This document shows positions 19,401 through 25,824 of a DNA stretch of 49,382 nucleotides, piece by piece. Where the stretch lies: positions 1 through 49,382 of the forward strand of contig JANQFB010000301.1 in NCBI GenBank assembly GCA_028278085.1, written 5' to 3'. Every line of letters begins with the position of its first letter. The stretch's first letter is position 1. The DNA is from Chitinophagales bacterium. Its GTDB lineage: Bacteria; Bacteroidota; Bacteroidia; Chitinophagales; JANQFB01. Both the position numbers and the translations under genes were made by a program. The notes beneath the pieces are model-generated. The model had not been told where the DNA came from, made no database searches, and worked only from the letters and a program-made list of their open reading frames with translations.

Positions 19401-19521
19401 AAAAACCCGATCCGCTGATCAGCAACCATCCAATGGTCAATATATATCGACAACAAACCCTCAAAGGCAAGAAAAATTGAAATGCCTGATCCGTTAATGG
19501 CCTTATCAAAAGGAATCTCAA
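16423..19521 (-). CDS. Beta-propeller (Reg_prop) sensor histidine kinase, LytS/His_kinase type
   Basis: A 1032-residue membrane sensor. After an N-terminal signal/anchor (YILTIGWLLISGSGFCQ) come about 14 Reg_prop repeats of ~40-45 residues with the signature G.LWIGT..GG, forming two extracytoplasmic propellers. A Y_Y_Y-type domain follows (~690-770), then one TM helix (WFASLAILVAAALIAGGMFGI). The cytoplasmic part has the PF06580-type phosphoacceptor region ARMNPHFIFNALNSIQKFM and an ATPase domain with VENAILHGI and IKDNGIGRQ. It probably senses an extracellular polymer or envelope state and phosphorylates the neighbouring LytTR regulator. The ligand is unknown. Confidence 0.93.
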   Translation of the reverse strand: MRFLLIRPLTDQAFQFFLPLRVCCRYILTIGWLLISGSGFCQSFAFKTYTVEDGLAQSQVRAISQDARGYLWIGTNGGGLSRFDGQRFKNYTTADGLAGNRVWTILEDQKGYLWIGTLDGGVSRYDGSEFRNYSTANGLTSNRVWALLEGPEGRIWVGTYGGGVNILDRDSLIGLNSRNGLNNDRILSLAKDDEGRVWIGQELGGICYYFEEQLNCNSIADLQGSSIESIIQDLERKLWFGLWSKGAFHFDGQTFEDYLSTLGITDKTVWEVFEDSRSDIWVGTEGEGLFRTDPHKKQLLQWFHTRNGLPSNTVYTIFEDRENNLWFGTDKGGITRYRDESIINFTSLDRATAPVVNAFLQHHDGILMGTFGEGLKVYRKDSLESLKLAPGFEGKNILSLYKDRSQRVWIGTVHHGAYQWSNKGLVNFRYQRARRNGITNNIIYSILQDHDGNMWFGTDWGISLWQDDRFTGFFTADSGNFDVRIKAYAIMEDSHRNLWFGTDKGVKIYRQGIWQDLRVVEPLMNYRINAIEEDSMGNIWIGSFGEGLFRLTIDPARRDTAVLQVTVKDGLSSNAIVSVLAGENHDIWIGTVKGINRLNAQTFSKEKIIRIYNDHDGFAGIECNLNASMIDGQGKVWFGTTNGASRFDPALVRQITAEPSTHISGIRLFYEEVDWSEFTDSLDPVTRLPQTLALTWRQNHLTFDFIGISLTRPEAVKYQFQLLGLDQDWQPETQAHAATYANLQPGSYTFRLKSYSNGTWNKLPAEFSFTIRPPLWQEWWFASLAILVAAALIAGGMFGIIQQVRRKEAKKTAFHRKMASLEMLALRARMNPHFIFNALNSIQKFMTVNDKESANEYLTKFANLIRLVFDTSAKPTITLAEELTSLELYLSLELLRFEDKFSYTLSLKPEIDPLEIQIPPLLLQPYVENAILHGIVPLEKKGSITIDINLDNNMLICSIKDNGIGRQAASNRSGHKQHHRSGAMDVTRERLELLNTQHQSDLSVRVTDLYNDKQAPAGTKVELFIPMAEVTR

Positions 19522-19632
19522 TGGCCCGGATCAGATCCAATATTTTATTACTAATAAAAATAATAAATAAAACGGATTGACCGGATAACAACCGGAAGGA
19601 TTAAGGAAGAATGAAGGAAATGCGGTTATACT

Positions 19633-19661
19633 TAGATCGCAAAAATTTCTCCGCAACTGCA
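19633..19661. repeat. Left 29-bp direct repeat: displaced copy of the iscA 3' end (putative att site)
   Basis: This copy matches 20611-20639 at 28 of 29 positions. Read on the minus strand it encodes CSCGEIFAI then a stop, a workable alternative to the CSCGESFAI C-terminus of the iscA-type gene. It therefore looks like the original 3' end of that gene, pushed away by an insertion. A 9-bp inverted repeat (caaaaattt 19640-19648, aaatttttg 19663-19671) brackets the centre, as in tyrosine-recombinase core sites. Confidence 0.75.
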
Positions 19662-19691
19662 CAAATTTTTGTCAAGCTTTAAAAAGGAGAA

Positions 19692-19880
19692 TTAACAATT
19701 TTCTTTTGACCATTTTTTGAAATCATTCATGGTGAGCCCCATGTTCTTAACATTCGTATGAACATGCAAATAAGGTATTTCTTTTGTACTTCTATCAAAT
19801 ATGATGGACCGAATACAGCCCGGACACTTCCATTTATTGTGCTTGGTTCCTTTGGCTGGCCTACAACCTTCTGCTTTCAA
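19692..19880 (-). CDS. HicA-like toxin candidate
   Basis: A short reading frame with no ATG; TTG at 19880 is the likely start, and the frame stays open 8 codons further upstream. The sequence LKAEGCRPAKGTKHNKWKCP resembles the N-terminal half of HicA mRNA-interferase toxins, in which a Gly-x-x-His stretch carries the catalytic His. The C-terminal YLHVHTNVKNMGLT has the second His-rich element in a divergent form. It contains three Cys residues unusual for HicA. It sits downstream of the HicB-like gene on the same strand, the order expected for a hicBA-type module. Family membership is an inference from pattern. Confidence 0.5.
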   Translation of the reverse strand: MKAEGCRPAKGTKHNKWKCPGCIRSIIFDRSTKEIPYLHVHTNVKNMGLTMNDFKKWSKENC

Positions 19881-19935
19881 GGAATTTAATAAAACACGAA
19901 GAAGCTATTGGGGGAGGAGAACTCAATTTTGACGA

Positions 19936-20340
19936 CTATGCTACTTCCAACATTGATTCAGTTATTGGTGTATTTTCAGGTAATTCTAAATTATTCAAAA
20001 TCCCTTGCTTATCCACATGTACTTTATTGACAAAACGTTTTTGATAGATGCCTTTCTCCCATCCGTATTGCGACAATTCTCTGGTAATTTCATCCCGTTT
20101 TAAATTTATTAAGGTATCAAAGTAATCTATAATTACCTCTTCCAACATAGATCTGGCTTGATCTTTTGTTTCTCCATAGCCAGATAACTCAAGGCCAGGA
20201 ATGTAGGCTACCATAAACTTGCCGTCTTCAATGTAAAATACTCTAAGATCAGCATTAATCGTGCCCTTATTTTTATTTATCCTTAATTCTTGAGAGCCAG
20301 TATTGTCGACTTCTTTTATTTGTAATAAAGACATAACCAA
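19936..20340 (-). CDS. HicB-like antitoxin
   Basis: A 134-residue protein whose segment VFYIEDGKFMVAYIPGLELSGYGETKDQARSMLEEVI is the classic HicB partial-RNase-H-like fold pattern (e.dG.~va.~P.lpG....GeT..EA). The C-terminal third (LPENTPITESMLEVA) probably folds with the toxin or acts as a DNA-binding tail. The gene precedes the hicA-like frame by 55 bp, and both lie inside the AT-rich insert bounded by the iscA 3'-end repeats. It would neutralise and autoregulate the pair. Confidence 0.68.
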   Translation of the reverse strand: MVMSLLQIKEVDNTGSQELRINKNKGTINADLRVFYIEDGKFMVAYIPGLELSGYGETKDQARSMLEEVIIDYFDTLINLKRDEITRELSQYGWEKGIYQKRFVNKVHVDKQGILNNLELPENTPITESMLEVA

Positions 20341-20509
20341 GTATTACGATTGTTACGTTAACATTATATTATTGCTCTTTGGGTACTTTTCCAGATGATT
20401 ATAATGCTAAAGAATATAATTATCAGTGTTTCTTATCAACAAATCTATGAAACAAATTTGATGGTTATCAAAAGTTACAAGATTAATTGAACTATTCGAA
20501 ATATCTTTA

Positions 20510-20605
20510 TTAATCAGTATACCACGAACCAACTTTTACTCTAAATCCTTTTTCGTCCAATGTTTGGGTTGGATAGCCAAATTTGGCAATTACTATAAGG
20601 AGAAA
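20510..20605 (-). pseudogene. Possible gene remnant abutting the right repeat
   Basis: Minus-strand frame of 31 codons with no usable start that reads FGYPTQTLDEKGFRVKVGSWYTD to a stop. It is more protein-like than the surrounding AT-rich DNA and ends a few bases from the repeat at 20611. It could be the 3' remnant of a gene truncated when the insert formed. No family is recognised. Confidence 0.22.
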
Positions 20606-20609
20606 TTAC

Positions 20610-20936
20610 CTAGATCGCAAAACTTTCTCCGCAACTGCAGGTACGGCTGGCATTGGGATTGATGAACTGGAAGCCTGTTCCATTTAAGCCGTCGGAAAAA
20701 TCGAGGGTCGTACCGAAAAGGTATAAGACACTTTTTTTATCGGTAACCAGTTTCATGCCTTTATCTTCGAATACCTCATCATCCGGATGAGAGACATTGT
20801 CGAATTTCATATCATAAGAGAGGCCGGAACAGCCGCCGCCGATAACCGATACCCTGACGAAATAATCGTCCCCGAGCTTATCTTTTTGTTTGAGCTCTTC
20901 GACTTTATCTTTTGCTTTTTCCGAGATCAGGAGCAT
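20610..20936 (-). CDS. HesB/IscA-family iron-sulfur carrier protein
   Basis: A 108-residue A-type Fe-S carrier. The three conserved Cys are visible: one in GGGCSGLSYDMKF and the CSC pair in NASRTCSCGESF near the C-terminus. Length and layout match IscA/SufA/ErpA; I cannot say which. It delivers Fe-S clusters to apoproteins in the cytosol. Its 3' end is duplicated 978 bp downstream, so its last codons were probably supplied by an inserted element. Confidence 0.93.
   Translation of the reverse strand: MLLISEKAKDKVEELKQKDKLGDDYFVRVSVIGGGCSGLSYDMKFDNVSHPDDEVFEDKGMKLVTDKKSVLYLFGTTLDFSDGLNGTGFQFINPNASRTCSCGESFAI
20611..20639. repeat. Right 29-bp direct repeat: functional 3' end of the iscA-type gene (putative att site)
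   Basis: These bases are the stop codon and final codons of the iscA-type gene and match 19633-19661 except for one base (C versus A, giving Ser versus Ile). The pair of repeats is 978 bp apart. Confidence 0.75.
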
Positions 20937-21120
20937 GATTCAGGTTATGGCTTGAACTTCTTTAAACGCAAATATCCTCAAAAAAGTTCTAATACTTTGG
21001 ACAATAATAGCTAAATATTCCATTTGTTCCAAATGATGCAGTATCACTGCATTTAAGTCCTCCAATATCAAGTTGGACAGAATTATTTGGCATAGTTTTA
21101 TCCATATGGTTCAGGAAAAC

Positions 21121-21142
21121 AGCTACCCATTAGCTACCCATT
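21121..21142 (+). repeat. Two tandem 11-bp repeats just upstream of the integrase
   Basis: agctacccatt occurs twice without a gap, 22 bp before the integrase start codon. Such short repeats near an integrase gene are candidates for arm-type binding sites or an autoregulatory operator. The function is inferred. Confidence 0.55.
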
Positions 21143-21163
21143 TGTAAACCAAAATTTAGAATC

Positions 21164-22534
21164 ATGAAAGTCTTAAAACTTCCTTCAGTAAACGTCGAAT
21201 TCAGAAAGAGCAAAGCCAAAAAAAATGGTAAAGTACCAATTTATATTCGCTTAGCTTATGATGGCAAGAAAAAATACATCTCCTTAAATATGTATGTCCA
21301 TCCTTCTAATTGGAATAGCAAACAAGCTAGGGTGAGACCCGGAGCAGGCAATTCCATCCGGACGAATAACTTTATTGAACAACAAACGAAACGGATTAAC
21401 GAAATAATTTTGCATCAAAGCGAACAATTAGGAAACGGAATTCGAAGATTCAATTTGGATCAAATTGTTTCACTTTTCGAAAGTAATTCAGATCATATTG
21501 ATTTTATCAAGTTTGCCTACAAAACTATTGAACAGAATAAAAATAAAAGGACGAAGGGTACATATACAATTTGGATCGGCAAAGTACGTCTTTTAGAGCA
21601 ATTTGTAGATCATCAAAAAATCGCAATGGATGATATTACCGATTTTTTTTTAATAGACTTTTATGAATGGTGCAAAATTGAATTGGGGCATAAATACAAT
21701 ACCCTTAAAACAACACAAAATATTATCAAGGGGTTTATAAATATTGCATACAAGAAGGGATTAATTTACAAATTGCCTCTTGAGGGTATGCGCCATATTA
21801 AGCACAAAGAACCTTTGGTTAAGGATTATCTGACAGAAAAGGAAATTCATCAACTATTAAGTATTTACGAATCAAAAGAATTAAATGGGAGGCAGCAATT
21901 ATCACTTCAAGGATTTTTATTTAGTTGCTTTACTGGATTAAGATATTCGGATGTTGCAAGAGTTAATAGGACAAACTTTGTTTTTGGAGAATTGAGGATT
22001 AGAATGAAGAAAACGCAAATTGATCTGACTTTGCCTTTTAGTGATATGGAGTTGGCTCAACGAGTTTTACCCGTTCAACCAACTGAATTGCCTTATTTTT
22101 TCTGGCCCAAAAATAATCCGGATCATTCAGAAAGTGTTAATACCCATATGAGAACCATACTAAAAAAATATGGCATCGCACAAGATCGTAAAATAACCTT
22201 CAAGTCTGCCAGAGATTCATTTGCAATAGTATCATTAATAAAAGGTATCCCTTTAAAAGTAATCAGCAGTTTTTTAGGTCATACTTCCATCAAAACTACC
22301 GAAATATATGCCAAGGTCGTGATGGATTTAAAAAGCAAAGAAATTAGGAAATGGAGTCTGAGAAAAGAAACCGCATTGTCCTTATCTCAAAAGGAGATCG
22401 CGGCAATTATTGATGAATTGCAAGCCAGTGAATTACCACAAAACAGTCCGGTTATATCAGGATTGTTGGAAAAGCTACATGAGATCAGCGATAATAATGA
22501 ACCGGAAATACAGCCAATGAAAAAAGTATCCTAA
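21164..22534 (+). CDS. Tyrosine recombinase/integrase of the Bacteroidota mobile-element type
   Basis: A 456-residue integrase. Residues ~1-60 are an arm-type binding domain (PIYIRLAYDGKKKYISLNMYV), ~100-210 the SAM-like core-binding domain, and ~225-400 the catalytic domain. Catalytic elements are Arg in FTGLRYSDVARV, Arg in FKSARDSF, His in LGHTSIKTT and the nucleophile Tyr in TEIYAKV. The position normally His in box II (HxxR) is Lys here (KSAR). About 50 extra C-terminal residues follow the Tyr. It should integrate and excise the element to its right. Base composition shifts to AT-rich from here on. Confidence 0.93.
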   Translation: MKVLKLPSVNVEFRKSKAKKNGKVPIYIRLAYDGKKKYISLNMYVHPSNWNSKQARVRPGAGNSIRTNNFIEQQTKRINEIILHQSEQLGNGIRRFNLDQIVSLFESNSDHIDFIKFAYKTIEQNKNKRTKGTYTIWIGKVRLLEQFVDHQKIAMDDITDFFLIDFYEWCKIELGHKYNTLKTTQNIIKGFINIAYKKGLIYKLPLEGMRHIKHKEPLVKDYLTEKEIHQLLSIYESKELNGRQQLSLQGFLFSCFTGLRYSDVARVNRTNFVFGELRIRMKKTQIDLTLPFSDMELAQRVLPVQPTELPYFFWPKNNPDHSESVNTHMRTILKKYGIAQDRKITFKSARDSFAIVSLIKGIPLKVISSFLGHTSIKTTEIYAKVVMDLKSKEIRKWSLRKETALSLSQKEIAAIIDELQASELPQNSPVISGLLEKLHEISDNNEPEIQPMKKVS

Positions 22535-22559
22535 AAGGGTTACAAGCAAAGCACGAACA

Positions 22560-22592
22560 GGGGAACCATATTAACTGGTTTCCCTTTTTTTA
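22560..22592. terminator. Rho-independent terminator after the integrase
   Basis: ggggaacca and tggtttccc form a stem with a single bulged A, followed by a run of seven T. It sits between the convergent integrase and the small leftward gene. Confidence 0.8.
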
Positions 22593-22931
22593 TTTGCTAT
22601 TAAATTTAATTACATCGGCTTCGCAAAGGTCTTGGCCTGTTCTGAAAACAATCCCATGAAAGCCATTATACTTTTTATTGGCGTACTTTATCATTGCCTT
22701 TACCCTTGCACCCTCTTTCCAACTATTGACCATAGCAGGGCAATCAATAGTACCCATAACGATATATTTATTTACAGGGATCGACCGGATAAAAATATAG
22801 ATACCATCTACGGTTTGAACGTTTGCCAATGAATTGTCGACTTCCTGAACTGTGCTATTGGACACGCTTAAAGAAATGAGTACGACAGTGAATAATAGTA
22901 ATATGGTTAATAATGGGGTTGGTCTTCTCAT
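22590..22931 (-). CDS. Small exported or membrane-anchored protein of unknown function
   Basis: A 113-residue protein with an N-terminal signal/anchor (LLTILLLFTVVLISLSV). The rest (YIFIRSIPVNKYIVMGTIDCP...YNGFHGIVFRTGQDLCEADVIKF) is an alpha/beta pattern with two Cys, loosely like small YbjQ/RcsF-type folds. That resemblance is weak. It is leftward, between the integrase and a small DNA-binding-like gene, so it may belong to the element's maintenance (lysogeny-like) side. Confidence 0.6.
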   Translation of the reverse strand: MRRPTPLLTILLLFTVVLISLSVSNSTVQEVDNSLANVQTVDGIYIFIRSIPVNKYIVMGTIDCPAMVNSWKEGARVKAMIKYANKKYNGFHGIVFRTGQDLCEADVIKFNSK

Positions 22932-22968
22932 GTTTTTGATTTAAGATTTGTGAAATTAAAGTTTCAGG

Positions 22969-23262
22969 TTAAGCATTTCGCCTAACGATTTTTAACTTGC
23001 GTTTTTCCTGGACCAAATTATAGAACTCCATTATGTCCAACAATGCCTCCTCATAAAGGTAATGTATGTTATGAACCTTATCATGCCAGCTTGGTATTAA
23101 TCCGTCAGACCTTAAACGACCTAAAGTAATCTCGTTCCATCTGATTTGTCGTAATTCCGGATACTTCTTTATGGCCTGGGTAGGAGATAGCAAACCAGGA
23201 TGTTCCGGATGTTCTTTATGTTCCCAATTTCGACCGCTTTCATTAGCTTTTCGCTTCTTCAC
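22969..23262 (-). CDS. Small putative DNA-binding regulator, paralogous to the protein at 23991
   Basis: A 97-residue basic protein. From residue 25 it aligns with the 90-aa rightward protein at 23991-24263: LSPTQAIKKYPELRQIRW...GRLRSDGLI...KRKLKI against LTPEELLSKYPVLERTKK...KFLVSLGFL...SRKLKI. The pattern resembles small excisionase/MerR-like winged helices in which a helix-turn-helix is followed by a basic wing. It is transcribed away from the repeat-filled control region, as a repressor of the rightward operon could be. The function is inferred. Confidence 0.62.
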   Translation of the reverse strand: MKKRKANESGRNWEHKEHPEHPGLLSPTQAIKKYPELRQIRWNEITLGRLRSDGLIPSWHDKVHNIHYLYEEALLDIMEFYNLVQEKRKLKIVRRNA

Positions 23263-23573
23263 AGAGTTATTTAGTATTTCTTAACAAATAGAGATGTACT
23301 CATAATCAAGTACGCTTAGTTGCAAGGCTGCCAAAAATAATACAAAAAGAAGTTGATAAAAATGTTTTTAAAATAATTTTTTTATTGTAATATATCTCTT
23401 TTGCATACCTATATAATTCAATCTTTACAGTGGCTTTGGGGTTTACTAGGGATCACTCCGTGATCACTTCCTTATCACTTCTATTTCGCTTCTTTACGGC
23501 TTCTAGTATTGGACTTGTACAGTGGTTTTACAAGGCTTTGTTTTGCAGTGTTCTTATTGCAAATCAGAGTTGA
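23263..23573. promoter_or_regulatory. 311-bp divergent control region of the element
   Basis: No gene is seen between the leftward 97-aa gene and the rightward 137-aa HTH gene. The left half is very AT-rich (poly-T/A tracts near 23360-23400). The right half holds the tandem 11-bp repeat array and an overlapping palindrome. Divergent promoters for the leftward and rightward transcripts must lie here. No convincing -33/-7 pair was placed. Confidence 0.65.
23453..23507 (+). repeat. Five tandem imperfect 11-bp repeats (iteron/operator array)
   Basis: Consecutive 11-mers tcactccgtga, tcacttcctta, tcacttctatt, tcgcttcttta and cggcttctagt share the core CrCTTC at one-helical-turn spacing. The first unit overlaps the palindrome gatcactccgtgatc (23451-23465). 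The array lies 66 bp upstream of the first gene of the rightward operon, so it may be an operator for a multimeric regulator or a replication iteron set. Confidence 0.68.
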
Positions 23574-23987
23574 ATGAATAACGAACAGGACCAGAAAACA
23601 AAATCCCCTCACCTTCTGCAAGCCGCTACCAAAGCTGACATAATTGTAATGCAAGCGAAGCTATTGGAAGCACAGGAATTACGCTTTGCCGAACTCATGG
23701 CCGAGATCAATGAACTGAAAGGTAATACCCAAAATATAACCCGGAATACCAACAACCTGAGTTGCAACGGCAAAACGGCGACGATTAAGGAGTTCTATAC
23801 CACAAAGGAATTTTGTGAGATCACAGGCATGAAGTACAAAACCGTTGTGGCTTATTGTAACTCCGGCAAACTGAAGGCTACCACAGTAAGTAAGGATGAA
23901 GGTAGGCATAGCTGGATGATCCACCGGGAAGAAATTGACAACCTGGTAGAGCGGGCACATAAAAATGTCTTACCCCAAATTGTATAG
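23574..23987 (+). CDS. HTH-domain (excisionase/MerR-like) protein with N-terminal coiled coil
   Basis: A 137-residue protein, first gene of the long rightward block. Residues ~20-50 form a helical coiled coil (MQAKLLEAQELRFAELMAEINELKGN). Residues ~73-130 are a helix-turn-helix of the HTH_17 type (EFYTTKEFCEITGMKYKTVVAYCNSGKLKATTV) ending in a wing (RHSWMIHREEIDNLV). Such proteins act as excisionases or transcription factors in mobile elements. It probably binds the nearby 11-bp array. The following gene starts 3 bp after its stop. Confidence 0.8.
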   Translation: MNNEQDQKTKSPHLLQAATKADIIVMQAKLLEAQELRFAELMAEINELKGNTQNITRNTNNLSCNGKTATIKEFYTTKEFCEITGMKYKTVVAYCNSGKLKATTVSKDEGRHSWMIHREEIDNLVERAHKNVLPQIV

Positions 23988-23990
23988 GAA

Positions 23991-24263
23991 ATGTATGTAA
24001 AGAACCACATCAGCTATTTGACACCGGAAGAACTGTTATCCAAGTATCCTGTACTGGAGCGCACGAAGAAACTGACCGTTAAAGACCTCAAATTCTTGGT
24101 ATCGCTTGGCTTTTTAGAGGACGATCCGCAAAATAAAAAGCAGTTGCACATAAGGGAAAGTTCGGTTTTTACCCTTGCCAAAATAATGAACGAGGTATTT
24201 GAATCCAGGAAACTAAAAATTCCCATACTGACAGGCAATCACAGGCAGACACGAATTGTATAG
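23991..24263 (+). CDS. Small putative DNA-binding protein, paralogue of the leftward 97-aa protein
   Basis: A 90-residue protein beginning SYLTPEELLSKYPVLERTKKLTVKDLKFLVSLGFLED and ending in the SRKLKIPIL motif. It shares the LSP/LTP...KYP.L...L..GL...RKLKI skeleton with the divergently encoded 97-aa protein, suggesting duplication of a small winged-helix-like regulator. It overlaps the next gene by 8 bp if that gene starts at TTG 24256, consistent with translational coupling. The function is inferred. Confidence 0.6.
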   Translation: MYVKNHISYLTPEELLSKYPVLERTKKLTVKDLKFLVSLGFLEDDPQNKKQLHIRESSVFTLAKIMNEVFESRKLKIPILTGNHRQTRIV

Positions 24264-25512
24264 TACGACTGACTCAATCACCAAACAACAGCCAATGCAG
24301 GTATTAGCCTTTACGGAAACCTTCGCCAAACTTGACCAGCTTATAGAGGACTACAACGAACAATTCAAATACTATGATGATGAAGGCAATCCCCATTTTG
24401 AGTATGGAAAGTGTATCCGGCCCAACCACCGGCATTTGATGATGGAGATTATCCGATGTTACGCAAAACAGCTATTCACATTCAAGATACTGGAACCCGA
24501 CCAGGAGCTACCCCCATTTCATGCCAATAGTGTCGGTTTAGGGAAGCGTACCGGATTTTCTGACCGAACCATCAGGCGACTGATAAAAAGGCTGTTAGAG
24601 GCCGGTATAATCGCTCACAAGGAATGGAGAGGAAGGAATACCAACTACCATTTGACCCTCAATAGGCAAGTGTTGATCATGCACAAAAAGTTTGAGGAAA
24701 TAGTAACCGACCCTATCTCACCGAAAAATGAAAAAACATGTAATGACGCTGTTTTGAGAGCCGTCATAAAGACAACTTGTCCGCAAATAGAAGCGGGGGA
24801 ATTAATCAATAAAGCTAAACTAAGCGGTGCAAAAGTTGAAAAAACTTTTGCGGCTAATGATAAGGCGGGAGACAAAGAGACAGGAGACGTTGGATTGCAA
24901 GTCTTAGCAGGAGATGGCATTAAAGCAGGCTTTAACGCCTCTCCTGCGGACTTCACCGAAGTTTTGGACTACGTGGAAAGGCTATTTGCTTTATTGCTTG
25001 GAACAGTCTTAAAACGCCTGCCATATTTGGCCGAAAGTGAAACTTTTGCGGCAAAAAAATTCTTTTGTGCCCAATTGCTGTTCGCACCGGCCAACAAACG
25101 AATGTCCATATACAAGGAACTAAAGATCCGGATCCTAATTGCTTCCAAATACCTGACAAACCATCCTGAATATAGGCCCCAAATACCATCATTGTATTTC
25201 AAGCCTGAAAATAGAAAAGGCTTTGCCCGGACAAAGGTTTGGTATGACCATATGGCAGAAAATAGCCCGAAAATCGAGAAGTACGAATCACGATGCAAAG
25301 ACTTTTGGACACGTTGGAACGCATTTATCAAAGCCACTTCGGGCTTCCTCAAGCACAAGAACCATATGGCATATTCGAAAAATAAAAACTGGCTTGTCAA
25401 AAAGTATCCTGAAATGGCAAGCGCCTACGATTATGTTACTCTGAAATTGGGAGTAACCGCGCCTAATCCCGATCAACTGGACGCCCTTCTAAACCAATCC
25501 TACGATGCCTAA
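24256..25512 (+). CDS. Winged-helix protein, candidate replication initiator or transcription factor
   Basis: A 418-residue protein (TTG start 24256 overlapping the previous gene, or ATG 24295 thirteen codons in). Residues ~95-135 form a winged helix: GLGKRTGFSDRTIRRLIKRLLEAGIIAHKEWRGRN...YHLTLN, as in many plasmid replication initiators and phage replisome-organiser proteins. The remaining ~270 residues are helical and basic with no recognised motif. Position early in the operon, after the small regulators, fits a replication role. A plain transcription factor is the alternative. Confidence 0.5.
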   Translation: MYSTTDSITKQQPMQVLAFTETFAKLDQLIEDYNEQFKYYDDEGNPHFEYGKCIRPNHRHLMMEIIRCYAKQLFTFKILEPDQELPPFHANSVGLGKRTGFSDRTIRRLIKRLLEAGIIAHKEWRGRNTNYHLTLNRQVLIMHKKFEEIVTDPISPKNEKTCNDAVLRAVIKTTCPQIEAGELINKAKLSGAKVEKTFAANDKAGDKETGDVGLQVLAGDGIKAGFNASPADFTEVLDYVERLFALLLGTVLKRLPYLAESETFAAKKFFCAQLLFAPANKRMSIYKELKIRILIASKYLTNHPEYRPQIPSLYFKPENRKGFARTKVWYDHMAENSPKIEKYESRCKDFWTRWNAFIKATSGFLKHKNHMAYSKNKNWLVKKYPEMASAYDYVTLKLGVTAPNPDQLDALLNQSYDA

Positions 25513-25822
25513 ACTCATTTATGATAGCTGTTTTAAGATGGTACTGTATTACTACGATGGAAACAGCCGGACCCGGTATAGTTGGGACTGGAACGACAAG
25601 CACTCCAAAATGATCAAACCACAAACCGGACTGAACCAACTGGAAAGGCATATCAGGGCAAATCTCTCCAAGATCAGGACAGCTCTAATCTATGATATCC
25701 GATTAGTACCGGATACACTTATCCGACAATGGAACGATGGAAGGTTAGTATTAGAAAAGGAGGTTGATTTTACCATTCGTAAAGTGTACTTGCCTCAAAA
25801 TACGCAAGCCCTAAAACGATAG
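25505..25822 (+). CDS. Conserved-looking small protein of unknown function
   Basis: A 105-residue basic protein overlapping the winged-helix gene by 8 bp (ATG at 25505 inside its last codons). It starts with aromatic-rich KMVLYYYDGNSRTRYSWDWND and ends RKVYLPQNTQALKR. No signal peptide or TM segment is seen. The overlap implies translational coupling to the candidate Rep protein. I do not recognise a family. Confidence 0.6.
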   Translation: MPKLIYDSCFKMVLYYYDGNSRTRYSWDWNDKHSKMIKPQTGLNQLERHIRANLSKIRTALIYDIRLVPDTLIRQWNDGRLVLEKEVDFTIRKVYLPQNTQALKR

Positions 25823-25824
25823 CC

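Noticed and set aside
20611-21164. Idea that the iscA 3' repeats are the ends of the large integrase element
   Set aside because: The iscA gene points left, so an insertion at its 3' end lies between 19633 and 20611. The integrase is on the other side of iscA, and no third copy of the 29-mer was seen at the right of the window. The two insertions are treated as separate.
23453-23507. CRISPR array
   Set aside because: Repeats are contiguous 11-mers with no spacers and no cas genes nearby.
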